This document shows, in pieces, positions 20,412 through 29,784 of a stretch of DNA of 64,000 nucleotides. Both the position numbers and the translations under genes were made by a program. This DNA comes from Symsagittifera roscoffensis. Lineage: Eukaryota > Xenacoelomorpha > Acoela > Convolutidae. The stretch is taken from positions 94,169 through 158,168 of the forward strand of contig NW_026971334.1 in NCBI RefSeq assembly GCF_963678635.1. The letters run 5' to 3'. The number at the start of each line of letters is the position of its first letter. Position 1 is the stretch's first letter. The notes beneath the pieces were generated by a model. That model was not told where the DNA came from. It ran no database searches and saw nothing but the letters and a program-made list of their open reading frames with translations.

Positions 20412-21958
20412 ACAGAGAGGTCGAATCAGTGATGATAACCACCACACCCTCAAGCAGAGATGTGAAGACTCGCAAGAGGAAGAGAGAAGTAGAAGGATTG
20501 AGTAGTCCTTCAGTAGATGCTGTCTCGGAAGGAAACTTGAGAGAGACGGCGCCCATTGTTTTGGCGCGATGCAAGACGGCGGCATACAAGAGCAACACGG
20601 AGCTCAGAAGACCACTCGAAGTGGAGAGGGAAATAGAGGCTTCCACCAGTTCGACATCGGAGGAAGACTTCAAGCCCCAGAAGATAAACGTGAAGAGAGG
20701 TTCAACGAACGGACAGACATGGGAAGTGGATGTCGGCAAGGAATGGGTCTCGAAGGGACACCAGGCCCCTGGGAAGCAAGTGACGAGTGATCCACTGGAG
20801 AGGAGCAAGACGAGGAACACCTCCCGGCCATGGTGGGTGGCCCTCGAGACATTGAAGGAAATGGAAGACTGCTTGAAGAAGTTGGACAGTGGAGTAGCTC
20901 GCAAACGACGCAATTGGGCCACCCAGCAAAAGGCTGAGGTTAACAAGATAGAATTGGCGAACCAGCTGAAGAGGTCCTGGCAGAACTTATTGAAGGATCA
21001 TTTTGAAGAGGCAATGAGGACACCCTCGTCAGCACCGCCATTAATGGCGAATCCCTTCGTTAGAACCGCAGGACAATTGATGTTCACATGGAGTCTGGTG
21101 GGAATAGAATTGGAGACACTGACCTCGTATGACAGGTTGAAGTTGGGAAGCAAAAAGCTAGAAGTGTATCAAGCACTGATGCAACACGTGGCCAGGGATA
21201 ATTCAGGCTTGAGCCTGGCCAGGAGGAAGGATGCCACATGTTTCTTGAGATGGATAATGTCGATGATGTCTGATAGTACCATCTTGGCGTGCCACCAAAG
21301 AGCAAGCGGAAGTAAAACCGTGGAAAGGAGAGTCTCAACGATCATCTTAAACGTATATCAGAGTACTGGAATAGAAAAGGAGGATGGTTCCAGACTATCC
21401 CTAGAGAACCACAGAAAGCTGGACGAGGTAAGGAAGTTTTACAATAAGAAGTTCGAAGAAGAACATGATGTTCACCGTAACCTGGCCTCGCCAGAACAGT
21501 ATTCGAGACTCAGTGAGAAGGGGGAATACCAATACGTGTCGGGAGTGATGGGGATAGCCTACAACCCCTTCTTAGACTCAGAAACTGGAGGTGCTCACAG
21601 GAACCACGAGGTAGCGGAGCTGCTGAAGTTTTGGACAGAAAAAATAGTGGAAATAGACGCGGTGGAGAGAGAGAGGCCGAGCCTGGGCCTGATTCTTGAG
21701 AAAACACCGGAGGTGGTGATCATACCGCGCTCGAACAAGAGAGTTGAAGTGAACATGGGTAATGACAATGGCTTGTTGATCACGAACTTGGTAGTGGTAT
21801 GGAAGTTACTAAGACCCTCCCGGTGCCCACATCCTCACGCGAGTCTGATCGAGGAGACCACCGAACAGGTGAGGTTAGCACCAACGGAAGATGAAGATTT
21901 GGCAAAGTTGAGTGTGGTGCACAAACTGATCTTACCTCAGATGAAGGAGTCAGGCTAA
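20393..21958 (+). CDS. Accessory ORF4 of element A1 (521 aa), unknown
   Basis: The ATG at 20393 lies 19 nt inside the end of ORF3, in the -1 frame. The N-terminal 130 residues are charged and disordered-looking with a basic KTRKRKRE cluster, a possible nuclear signal. The rest looks globular and mostly helical (SRPWWVALETLKEMEDCLKK, LMFTWSLVGIELETL, CFLRWIMSMMSD). No catalytic motif or known fold stands out. The TAA at 21956-21958 is in frame with ORF5, with no other stop between them, so ORF4 and ORF5 may be one protein split by a nonsense change. An identical copy is at 28189-29754. Confidence 0.6.
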   Translation: MEGLEVDREVESVMITTTPSSRDVKTRKRKREVEGLSSPSVDAVSEGNLRETAPIVLARCKTAAYKSNTELRRPLEVEREIEASTSSTSEEDFKPQKINVKRGSTNGQTWEVDVGKEWVSKGHQAPGKQVTSDPLERSKTRNTSRPWWVALETLKEMEDCLKKLDSGVARKRRNWATQQKAEVNKIELANQLKRSWQNLLKDHFEEAMRTPSSAPPLMANPFVRTAGQLMFTWSLVGIELETLTSYDRLKLGSKKLEVYQALMQHVARDNSGLSLARRKDATCFLRWIMSMMSDSTILACHQRASGSKTVERRVSTIILNVYQSTGIEKEDGSRLSLENHRKLDEVRKFYNKKFEEEHDVHRNLASPEQYSRLSEKGEYQYVSGVMGIAYNPFLDSETGGAHRNHEVAELLKFWTEKIVEIDAVERERPSLGLILEKTPEVVIIPRSNKRVEVNMGNDNGLLITNLVVVWKLLRPSRCPHPHASLIEETTEQVRLAPTEDEDLAKLSVVHKLILPQMKESG

Positions 21959-21988
21959 AAGACGAACAATCTCGGGTCAGCAAAGAAT

Positions 21989-22717
21989 ATGGAGCCCGGT
22001 AGCTGTCTGGATTCGACGTGTGGGAGTGGAGAGCACCCCTGCGATGGACGATCATGTGTCAGGATACTGTCCTTTCAAAAAGAAGATCTGGTTACTTGGT
22101 TTGAAGACATCACGGAAAGGGAGAAAAGTGAAGTGCAAATAGTGGCGGAGTGTTACGCGAGAACTACGGTGAACATAGCGACGGCTCTCGGATTCTTCTC
22201 GAGAATGTGTAGTCTGCAGTCACTGGAGAGGCTAGAGTCTGAACACCATTTAGTGACCGCGTTGAGCGTGGAATCATGGCCTGGGGCGTTGCAGGTGACT
22301 CAAAAACACATCCGGAGCTGGAAGGTTGGTCTCGAGGCGGAAATGGGGTTTCCCATGAGCGAAGCTTATGGCCTGCCATTGAACGCAAAATCCCTGATAG
22401 GGTCAGTGATGGCCAATTTTTGCGGAAGCCACTACCCACTGCACATGGCGATGGTAGAAGCATCCAGCCAGAAAGTATTGGTGGACAAGGCCATCTCAGT
22501 GCCCAAGTGCGTGAGGTTGGCTCGGGTATCGCATCACTCGCACAAGTTGTTGAGGAAAATCAGAGGGACAGTACCGAAAGAGTTGAGAGATGACTTGAGT
22601 GAAATCTGGGGAGAAGAGCTTTTGAATTTGGAAAGTGAGAACACAAGCGATCACGAGAGACAAAACGTGATCGGAAAACCTGTGGGGGTGCTCCAAACAT
22701 GGAAGAGAACGACTTGA
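21989..22717 (+). CDS. Accessory ORF5 of element A1 (242 aa), unknown, Cys-rich start
   Basis: The ATG at 21989 is in the same frame as ORF4, with a single TAA 30 nt upstream. The start is Cys-rich (C-X4-C-X6-C-X4-C within the first 25 residues), possibly metal-binding or disulphide-bonded. The rest is mixed helical, with ARVSHHSHKLLRKIRG near the C-terminal third. It ends 19 nt beyond the ATG of ORF6. The downstream copy (29785-30513) differs by one base seen at about 22063/29859 (A here, T there), so at least one substitution separates the duplicates. Confidence 0.55.
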   Translation: MEPGSCLDSTCGSGEHPCDGRSCVRILSFQKEDLVTWFEDITEREKSEVQIVAECYARTTVNIATALGFFSRMCSLQSLERLESEHHLVTALSVESWPGALQVTQKHIRSWKVGLEAEMGFPMSEAYGLPLNAKSLIGSVMANFCGSHYPLHMAMVEASSQKVLVDKAISVPKCVRLARVSHHSHKLLRKIRGTVPKELRDDLSEIWGEELLNLESENTSDHERQNVIGKPVGVLQTWKRTT

Positions 22718-23589
22718 TGCATGAGAAAATGATGGAGCTTGAGCCTCTCTTGGAAGCCTCGGGGGAGCGTAACCTCAGGAGCATTGAGATCACCCATGGA
22801 GAATGCCCATGCCACTGTTTGGCACAAACGGTGTGGTATCCAGATCACAAGAACCTCTGCCTGGTGTGGGATATGGAAGAAATTCGGTCGATCGGATTAC
22901 CGGATCACCGACAGAAGGTGACGCTCTTAGCAGTGAGTACGATGCTGGCTCTGAGATGGATAGAGGAGAATATAACGAAGTATCGGGAAGCGAAGACGCC
23001 AACGGCTGAGTCAATATATGCGATAGACTACAGCAGGAGACTCGAGTTGTTTGAGACTGCATGCAAGGTATTCGCCCTACCAATAGAAGTCAGACACGTG
23101 TGGAGCCGCTTGAGGTACTTTCCGTGGTTTCGAGCGACACTGACGTCTTGGTTGTACATGACAACGAAAGATCACATGAGAAAATATCAAAAGGAGTATC
23201 GGCATTTCCAGGCCGAGATTGGGCCGGAAGCTTTCAAGAGACCCCTGTTAACCCATCGAAATGCGATCACGACGGGATGGAAGAGAGTGGGTGGAGTGTC
23301 TAGAGACAATACCAAAGCGAGGGAATCGATACTAGAGGAGGACTTGGCGAAGAACGTGAGCCTGAGCCTTCACAACTCCTCTTGTTTGAACCGGGAATCT
23401 AGGGTGAAGGCACTACCCAACCAAGCAAAGAGGTTGCAGGAGCAAAGGGAATGGATGCGATCCTACGAACAGCTGAAGGCTTGGGAGGAGATCGTGATTA
23501 GCTCCGATGATGAAGAAGAACTGTTGAGACAGTTTGCAGTGTCTAGTACTTCAGGGTCCGGCACCTCCAAGGCAAAGAGTGCGAAATGA
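22699..23589 (+). CDS. Accessory ORF6 of element A1 (296 aa), unknown
   Basis: The ATG at 22699 overlaps the end of ORF5 by 19 nt in the -1 frame. An early Cys/His cluster (HGECPCHC) is followed by helices. The middle has aromatic, basic segments (VWSRLRYFPWFRATLTSWLYM), and the tail is acidic then Ser-rich (SSDDEEELLRQF). There is no signal peptide or clear transmembrane segment, so it does not look like an envelope protein. It is the last ORF before the 3' LTR. An identical copy is at 30495-31385. Confidence 0.55.
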   Translation: MEENDLMHEKMMELEPLLEASGERNLRSIEITHGECPCHCLAQTVWYPDHKNLCLVWDMEEIRSIGLPDHRQKVTLLAVSTMLALRWIEENITKYREAKTPTAESIYAIDYSRRLELFETACKVFALPIEVRHVWSRLRYFPWFRATLTSWLYMTTKDHMRKYQKEYRHFQAEIGPEAFKRPLLTHRNAITTGWKRVGGVSRDNTKARESILEEDLAKNVSLSLHNSSCLNRESRVKALPNQAKRLQEQREWMRSYEQLKAWEEIVISSDDEEELLRQFAVSSTSGSGTSKAKSAK

Positions 23590-24017
23590 GCGGGTGGTTC
23601 GAAGGAATCTTGAGTCTTGAGAGGGAAGGGGGGCTTGAGTGTGAATCCGGATGAAATCTGGGTTCACGAAAAAGAAATTTTAACGAATCAGATATTGTTA
23701 TTAATATGCTATATTTACTATATAAATCAAAATGCTGCATGACAATTTCCTGATTGAATGGGACAAAAGAAATTTTAAATGATTGGCTTGAAAAGCAAGA
23801 ATTCAAGGGTGCAGGTGTGTGCAGATTTTGATTGCTGTTTAGCGATAGTGTGAAAATTTTACATGGCCGTGAATTTTGGGGTGTAGATAAGCTTAAGTCT
23901 GCTGCGAACTTCTGTAAATGACCACTGGCACTGTACCTTGAGCAACACTCGGTTTTCTGGGACTCACTGGCAGACGACAGCACGCGATGAGGACATCGAT
24001 CTTGAGTCCGGGGAGTA
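23590..24017 (+). other. Element A1 3' untranslated region
   Basis: No gene is seen. A purine run, GAGAGGGAAGGGGGG (23619-23633), is the best polypurine tract but lies nearly 400 bp before the LTR. Directly before the LTR there is only CGGGGAGTA. The rest is AT-rich. Confidence 0.5.
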
Positions 24018-24922
24018 TGTGCCAGTCGGTCATATTTGGAAGTTTGACCTTGAGAAAAACAAGAACGCTTAATTTTGGAGTGGAATTTGATTTTTCAAAA
24101 ATTCGAATGGAGCCTGTCATGCACGATTTTCTCGCGATAACTGAAAACCGAAAAAGAGAAATCAAAACGATCGAGTAACAATCGCGGGAAAGTTACCAGA
24201 TAAAACAGTAGGAAATTGCTATTCGCAATTTGCGTCACAATAAAACTAGAGTAGAGCTGTCCTATCTAAAACAGAAGGAAGTATATTCCCGAGAACTGGA
24301 CTATTATTGCTCGACTGGATTATTATTCAAACTGGACTAGAGTGAACCTTCGATGGAAAAGTGGACAGCTTGAGTGTCCCAATGGTACACGAGAAACTAT
24401 ACTCTAGAGTCCAAACTTGTTCCTGTTATTGAAACTGATAAACATTAAACTCATTTAGTTACATTATTTAATTCTCGAGTTGCTTACCAACTTAATTACT
24501 CCCGGTTCTTGAGCGTGCTACGATTTGAGTACCTAATTTAAATTTCTATAGTGTGTTTTATGATTGTTATGTTGAGGTAAGGCGAGTTTTAGGTTGATCC
24601 ATCTGAAATGGATCAAAGTTCCACTGTCTAATAAAAAGTAACTTAACGGATTGTCCCGACCCGGTTTTTAACGGCGTTCATGTATTTTGGGTATTTTGAG
24701 ACCTAAGTATGGGGACGTTCTTATTTCTAGAGTGGGGGGGATATTTTGGTAGTAGCCTTAAGCTGTAACGGGTCGTAGTCTCATGTCACAAGCGAACCGA
24801 ATTGGCTCCGACTGATTTGAGGTAGAAAAACACAAGAGATAGTGACCCTGACTCTTGAGCCAATGGTTATAGGGCCTATTTTTCTTAAGCCTCATGTGTG
24901 ACTGCAGAAGACGAATGTTACA
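24018..24922 (+). repeat. 3' LTR of element A1
   Basis: It matches the 5' LTR over its full length (TGTGCC ... TTACA) with about 17 substitutions and one fewer G in a G run near 24740. The following sequence is element B on the minus strand. Confidence 0.9.
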
Positions 24923-26419
24923 GTTCTTCGTCGTATGTATTTGGCCTTGTAGATAGTTTTGTATTGTATTGTTTGATTTGTGCATCTAAGAGTATTTTAT
25001 TTATTGATGTTGCAAATATTCCAAAAATCCTGCAAATAATATACCTGCTACGCTTGCTTGTCGGCTTACTTGTGTTTGTATTGCACATGTGTTATAGATT
25101 CCTCTAAGTAGTGAGAAAAGAAATCCTAAAAAGTTAAACATAGCGTATAAGATATTCAATCGGGTAATAGGGCCATCCTAGAAAGGCGAGAATTTCGTTT
25201 TTTAAGGTTACAAAACTGAAAATATTATGGGTGAAATATCTTGTGGTCTTTATTTTTCACCGTTTAAATATATATAATCTTTAATTTCTTTAAAATATCA
25301 GCTGTAGTCTTGTGTATAAATGTCTGAAAATCCTGCGGTTTTGGCAAGTTTTCTTAAATTTTGGTCAATTGATTGTCGTTTTTAGTGTCCATTTGTGTTA
25401 GTAGTTCTTAAAACTGTTGTGTTCTAGTATGATTGTATATCGGATGATGGTAAATTGATGTTGGGATTGCGAGCGATGGCTCGAATACCTTCTGGTGAAA
25501 ACTTTTTTAGTGGTTGCATAAGTGTAGGGTATGGTGTAAGTAGGTAGTATTTTTCTTCGTCGGGGTTTAATTGTACGACATTGTGGCTGTTTTCTGATCC
25601 ACAGGGGACTGCGGTATCCCAAAAACATGTCCGTCTTGAAAGTGTGTCAACAAAATGTACTTTATTTTTTATAGAATATGGGGATTCTTTTATAACAACG
25701 TTTATCTTCAAAAACATATAGTGGTTATACTTTTTTGGTTTAAGTATAAAACCATAAAATGTTTCCTTCATAATCAAGGAAGTTTGATCTATTTCCGGAT
25801 AATAAGTATCCTGCGTAGGGTATTTTTAATACTGCTAATGCGAGTGATTGTAAAATTTGTGTCTTTCTAATTCGCATAATTGATGAAGTATTTCTAATTC
25901 AAAAAGTGACATTTCTTGGAAAGTTCTACTAATTGTGTAGTCTAACTTCATATCAAAAAGAATATCATAATGTATTGCGCCAAAGTAGGTGTTATTCATT
26001 AGTGATAGTTCTTGTAAACATGTGCTTCTACTATCGTATGGTTTTAATTTTCCACGAGGATTACCTGCATTTTTAATGAGGTTCACTGGGACGTATGGTG
26101 TGCCTTCGTTAATAGGGTGACTTGTTGCGTAAGGGTCAATTTTTGTTTTTGCAGTGGTCATGTCGAAACCTTTTTCGTATTCGACAAGTATTTCGACGAG
26201 TATTGTGTTTTGTAGAGTGGGTTTTTGTATTTACATGCAAATTCTGTTTCATAATATATTTGAAAACGTGTCAGTTGGTTTTCTATTTTATGAACGTTTC
26301 TGAAATTAGTGCTTCGTCTTTCAGATGGATTTACTTGTTTATATGGTATGGATTCGATAAAATATTTTTACATGAAATTTGATCATGCGAGCATGTATTT
26401 TTGCTACTTGAAATGTTGT
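24923..26419 (-). pseudogene. Element B envelope-like region, first duplicate
   Basis: The coding sense is minus. Two frames are open: 25835-26161 and 25424-25777 (108 and 117 aa), which look like consecutive parts of one ectodomain-like protein split by frameshifts. Features include a DTLSRRT..WDTAVPCG block and several spaced Cys. Near 24990-25050 a hydrophobic stretch (IFGIFATSI) precedes a charged tail, suggesting a membrane anchor and cytoplasmic tail. The frame then continues into 1803 once element A is removed. It is too decayed to be functional. The identical second duplicate is at 32719-34215. Confidence 0.5.
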
Positions 26420-26429
26420 GAAGAGAAAT
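26420..26429. other. 10-bp filler at the duplication junction
   Basis: GAAGAGAAAT separates the two duplicate units. GAAGAGAA also occurs 6 bp further on, in the first bases of unit 2 (GGGTGAAGAGAAG), so the filler looks templated. It also creates an ATG (26428-26430) in frame with the truncated ORF2. Confidence 0.8.
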
Positions 26430-26916
26430 GGGTGAAGAGAAGAACCCAAAATCGAGAGAAGAGTGGAAGAAGATGAATGGAGGTTTGCCTCTGTTGACGG
26501 ACTTGTACCTGGCAATGAGGTCGGACCCGATGGGGATAATCCGGGGTCTAGAGGAGGTGGTAACCTGCATTTACGGTCCAGCAGTGACGTACGCATTTCC
26601 AGATCCCCTGGTGACAACGTATCGTTACTCTGTAACGCACTTGAGTCTTATCAGCATACTGGATGGGACGGCGCTCAATTGGTGTCAGCAGGAGGTACTC
26701 AGGGCACAAATCAGCAATACGGTACTCTTTGGAAAAGTGAAAGATGCCGAGTTGATAGAGTACAACTTCAGGGGACAGCTGCAATGTAGGATGGGAGGCA
26801 AACGTGAGGGCCCCCATCGAGACATATCCCAAGTTCTGGAACTTGAACCCACTGACAGCGGACGGACGGGAGATCTTGAGGATTCCTGCTTGGAAGGACA
26901 GCTTTGCCCTGGTTAA
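26428..26916 (+). pseudogene. Truncated accessory ORF2, duplicate copy (162 aa)
   Basis: This is the C-terminal end of ORF2 (equivalent to 18634-19120) without the coiled coil or SGNH domain. Its ATG comes from the filler sequence. As in the original, the last 35 or so residues look out of frame with the protein that follows. There is no promoter context, so expression is unlikely. Confidence 0.7.
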
Positions 26917-28207
26917 GAGGGAACTAGAGGCCATAATGGAGAAAGAAATCCTGCCAGCCACCTTGCCCGAGTTCCCGATAGTCAGGAGGATGACCTTGGG
27001 AATGAACAGTCCCTTAGTAGTTCCATCCATATTTGCGAGGATGACAACGGAGGAGATGCAGAAAGACTTCACTGATGGCTGGGATCCCCTGTTCATCGGC
27101 TACACGGCGGCGGTTTATTTCCACACAAGCGAGGCGAAGATAAATTCCTGGACGACGCAAGCAAAAAAGATGAGAGGCTCGTTGCCACCCGGATATGAGG
27201 TGCGAAAGGTCTTGAGAGCTCTTGAGCAAGATGGGCATGAGAACATGCTGCCAGTGTGGGACGATGGCAGGATGATCATGAAGGAGGGGCATATTGCATT
27301 GGCGGACGACATGAAATTCGCGACACGAAAGTATAGGGCACCCTATGGCTTAGAACAGGTGGAAATGAGACAGGAGGGAAAAGAACTGGATGCAGCAGGT
27401 CAACTGTATGTGGCCCTGACGGAGTACAAGAGATTGGACCCGGCGACACCATCACCACTGTCAGTGGATACACCTGGAGACAAGAGGAGTGGACCCGTGG
27501 AAGACCGGTTCAAGACAATTCTCAAGAGAAGAAGAGCTGAGTCAGAAGAAGAGAGTATGGATGAAACTCTCAGCGAAGCCGGCGAAGACATGGAAGTGGG
27601 GAATACGCCGGAACCAAAGCCATCAGGGGAGGAGCTCACCACTCAAGAGCTGTTGAAAGACTTGAGCGAGGAGAATTGGGCAGACACTGCCACTCCACCT
27701 CTGACCCCGTCTCCCCGGAAAAACCTGGAATTGCCATTGGCGAGCGAGACCTCCAATATGGGGATGATACTCTTGAGTTCGGAGGAAAGGGAAAAGAATA
27801 CATACGAAGGAAACAAGGACATGTTCCTGGGGACTCTGGACGACGACGCTTGGCAAAATTTCTTGAAGGAATTCAATCAAGAAGTGGGCAGCGAGACGAC
27901 GCTGGACAAATTCAAGGATGAACTGTGGGACACAGTTGTGAAGTTTGGAGAACCACTTCTGATGGGGACAGGCCTGGATGAGAAGGCGAGAAAGGAGTTG
28001 CTGAACAAGCTGATAGAGCTGAGGAAGTCACGATCAAAGACTAGAGATGAAAAATGTGAAGACAGCTCTACTCTGAAACAAAAAACTGTAGATAAAATAG
28101 TTGATGATATAAAAGGGGATGAGGTTGGGACTAGTAATATGATTAAAAGTACTAATATCCTTAAGGCTCGAGCAGGGGGAGGCAAGAGATGGAAGGGTTG
28201 GAGGTAG
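26804..28207 (+). CDS. Accessory ORF3, duplicate copy (467 aa)
   Basis: The sequence matches 19008-20411 with no difference seen. It has the same GTG opening, basic/acidic middle and 19-nt overlap with the next ORF. Here it is cut off from the LTR promoter and from the body of ORF2. Confidence 0.6.
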   Translation: MRAPIETYPKFWNLNPLTADGREILRIPAWKDSFALVKRELEAIMEKEILPATLPEFPIVRRMTLGMNSPLVVPSIFARMTTEEMQKDFTDGWDPLFIGYTAAVYFHTSEAKINSWTTQAKKMRGSLPPGYEVRKVLRALEQDGHENMLPVWDDGRMIMKEGHIALADDMKFATRKYRAPYGLEQVEMRQEGKELDAAGQLYVALTEYKRLDPATPSPLSVDTPGDKRSGPVEDRFKTILKRRRAESEEESMDETLSEAGEDMEVGNTPEPKPSGEELTTQELLKDLSEENWADTATPPLTPSPRKNLELPLASETSNMGMILLSSEEREKNTYEGNKDMFLGTLDDDAWQNFLKEFNQEVGSETTLDKFKDELWDTVVKFGEPLLMGTGLDEKARKELLNKLIELRKSRSKTRDEKCEDSSTLKQKTVDKIVDDIKGDEVGTSNMIKSTNILKARAGGGKRWKGWR

Positions 28208-29754
28208 ACAGAGAGGTCGAATCAGTGATGATAACCACCACACCCTCAAGCAGAGATGTGAAGACTCGCAAGAGGAAGAGAGAAGTAGAAGGATTGAGTA
28301 GTCCTTCAGTAGATGCTGTCTCGGAAGGAAACTTGAGAGAGACGGCGCCCATTGTTTTGGCGCGATGCAAGACGGCGGCATACAAGAGCAACACGGAGCT
28401 CAGAAGACCACTCGAAGTGGAGAGGGAAATAGAGGCTTCCACCAGTTCGACATCGGAGGAAGACTTCAAGCCCCAGAAGATAAACGTGAAGAGAGGTTCA
28501 ACGAACGGACAGACATGGGAAGTGGATGTCGGCAAGGAATGGGTCTCGAAGGGACACCAGGCCCCTGGGAAGCAAGTGACGAGTGATCCACTGGAGAGGA
28601 GCAAGACGAGGAACACCTCCCGGCCATGGTGGGTGGCCCTCGAGACATTGAAGGAAATGGAAGACTGCTTGAAGAAGTTGGACAGTGGAGTAGCTCGCAA
28701 ACGACGCAATTGGGCCACCCAGCAAAAGGCTGAGGTTAACAAGATAGAATTGGCGAACCAGCTGAAGAGGTCCTGGCAGAACTTATTGAAGGATCATTTT
28801 GAAGAGGCAATGAGGACACCCTCGTCAGCACCGCCATTAATGGCGAATCCCTTCGTTAGAACCGCAGGACAATTGATGTTCACATGGAGTCTGGTGGGAA
28901 TAGAATTGGAGACACTGACCTCGTATGACAGGTTGAAGTTGGGAAGCAAAAAGCTAGAAGTGTATCAAGCACTGATGCAACACGTGGCCAGGGATAATTC
29001 AGGCTTGAGCCTGGCCAGGAGGAAGGATGCCACATGTTTCTTGAGATGGATAATGTCGATGATGTCTGATAGTACCATCTTGGCGTGCCACCAAAGAGCA
29101 AGCGGAAGTAAAACCGTGGAAAGGAGAGTCTCAACGATCATCTTAAACGTATATCAGAGTACTGGAATAGAAAAGGAGGATGGTTCCAGACTATCCCTAG
29201 AGAACCACAGAAAGCTGGACGAGGTAAGGAAGTTTTACAATAAGAAGTTCGAAGAAGAACATGATGTTCACCGTAACCTGGCCTCGCCAGAACAGTATTC
29301 GAGACTCAGTGAGAAGGGGGAATACCAATACGTGTCGGGAGTGATGGGGATAGCCTACAACCCCTTCTTAGACTCAGAAACTGGAGGTGCTCACAGGAAC
29401 CACGAGGTAGCGGAGCTGCTGAAGTTTTGGACAGAAAAAATAGTGGAAATAGACGCGGTGGAGAGAGAGAGGCCGAGCCTGGGCCTGATTCTTGAGAAAA
29501 CACCGGAGGTGGTGATCATACCGCGCTCGAACAAGAGAGTTGAAGTGAACATGGGTAATGACAATGGCTTGTTGATCACGAACTTGGTAGTGGTATGGAA
29601 GTTACTAAGACCCTCCCGGTGCCCACATCCTCACGCGAGTCTGATCGAGGAGACCACCGAACAGGTGAGGTTAGCACCAACGGAAGATGAAGATTTGGCA
29701 AAGTTGAGTGTGGTGCACAAACTGATCTTACCTCAGATGAAGGAGTCAGGCTAA
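28189..29754 (+). CDS. Accessory ORF4, duplicate copy (521 aa)
   Basis: It is identical to 20393-21958, including the TAA that separates it in frame from ORF5, so that TAA predates the duplication. Function is unknown. Confidence 0.6.
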   Translation: MEGLEVDREVESVMITTTPSSRDVKTRKRKREVEGLSSPSVDAVSEGNLRETAPIVLARCKTAAYKSNTELRRPLEVEREIEASTSSTSEEDFKPQKINVKRGSTNGQTWEVDVGKEWVSKGHQAPGKQVTSDPLERSKTRNTSRPWWVALETLKEMEDCLKKLDSGVARKRRNWATQQKAEVNKIELANQLKRSWQNLLKDHFEEAMRTPSSAPPLMANPFVRTAGQLMFTWSLVGIELETLTSYDRLKLGSKKLEVYQALMQHVARDNSGLSLARRKDATCFLRWIMSMMSDSTILACHQRASGSKTVERRVSTIILNVYQSTGIEKEDGSRLSLENHRKLDEVRKFYNKKFEEEHDVHRNLASPEQYSRLSEKGEYQYVSGVMGIAYNPFLDSETGGAHRNHEVAELLKFWTEKIVEIDAVERERPSLGLILEKTPEVVIIPRSNKRVEVNMGNDNGLLITNLVVVWKLLRPSRCPHPHASLIEETTEQVRLAPTEDEDLAKLSVVHKLILPQMKESG

Positions 29755-29784
29755 AAGACGAACAATCTCGGGTCAGCAAAGAAT

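Larger units (their letters stand above)
1804..24922 (+). mobile_element. Element A copy 1 (A1): giant Ty3/gypsy-type LTR retrotransposon, 23.1 kb
   Basis: Two near-identical LTRs (1804-2709 and 24018-24922) with TG...CA ends flank a plus-strand gag-pol in gypsy order (Gag, protease, RT, RNase H, integrase). Most gypsy elements are about 5-8 kb. The extra length here comes from a 2.7 kb repeat-filled leader, a long Pol tail and about 9 kb of accessory ORFs after pol. Hand comparison of the LTRs gives about 17 substitutions plus one 1-nt indel. The flanks share only GTT (1801-1803 and 24923-24925), short for a target-site duplication. Several frameshifts and stops in pol suggest this copy is inactive. 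It sits inside element B. Confidence 0.9.
18634..26419 (+). repeat. Tandem duplication, unit 1 (7,786 bp)
   Basis: This block recurs at 26430-34215 with a constant offset of 7,796. It spans the A1 3' part (from inside ORF2 through the 3' LTR) plus 1.5 kb of element B. I saw only two differences: A/T near 22063/29859, and G/A near 24953/32749. It starts inside ORF2 and ends inside B, so it is a rearrangement and not a transposition. Confidence 0.95.

Noticed and set aside
20393-22717. Classical -1 ribosomal frameshift sites at the ORF3/ORF4 and ORF5/ORF6 junctions
   Set aside because: Only G-rich strings (CAGGGGGA, GTGGGGGTG) lie upstream. Neither fits X-XXY-YYZ in the upstream frame, so reinitiation or separate starts are at least as likely.
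5423-23589. Many minus-strand frames of 60-190 codons across element A, for example 20365-20946 and 13429-13926
   Set aside because: They are antisense shadows of GA-rich plus-strand genes. They are Ser/Leu/Pro-rich, overlap real domains, and their A2 counterparts are not conserved as proteins.
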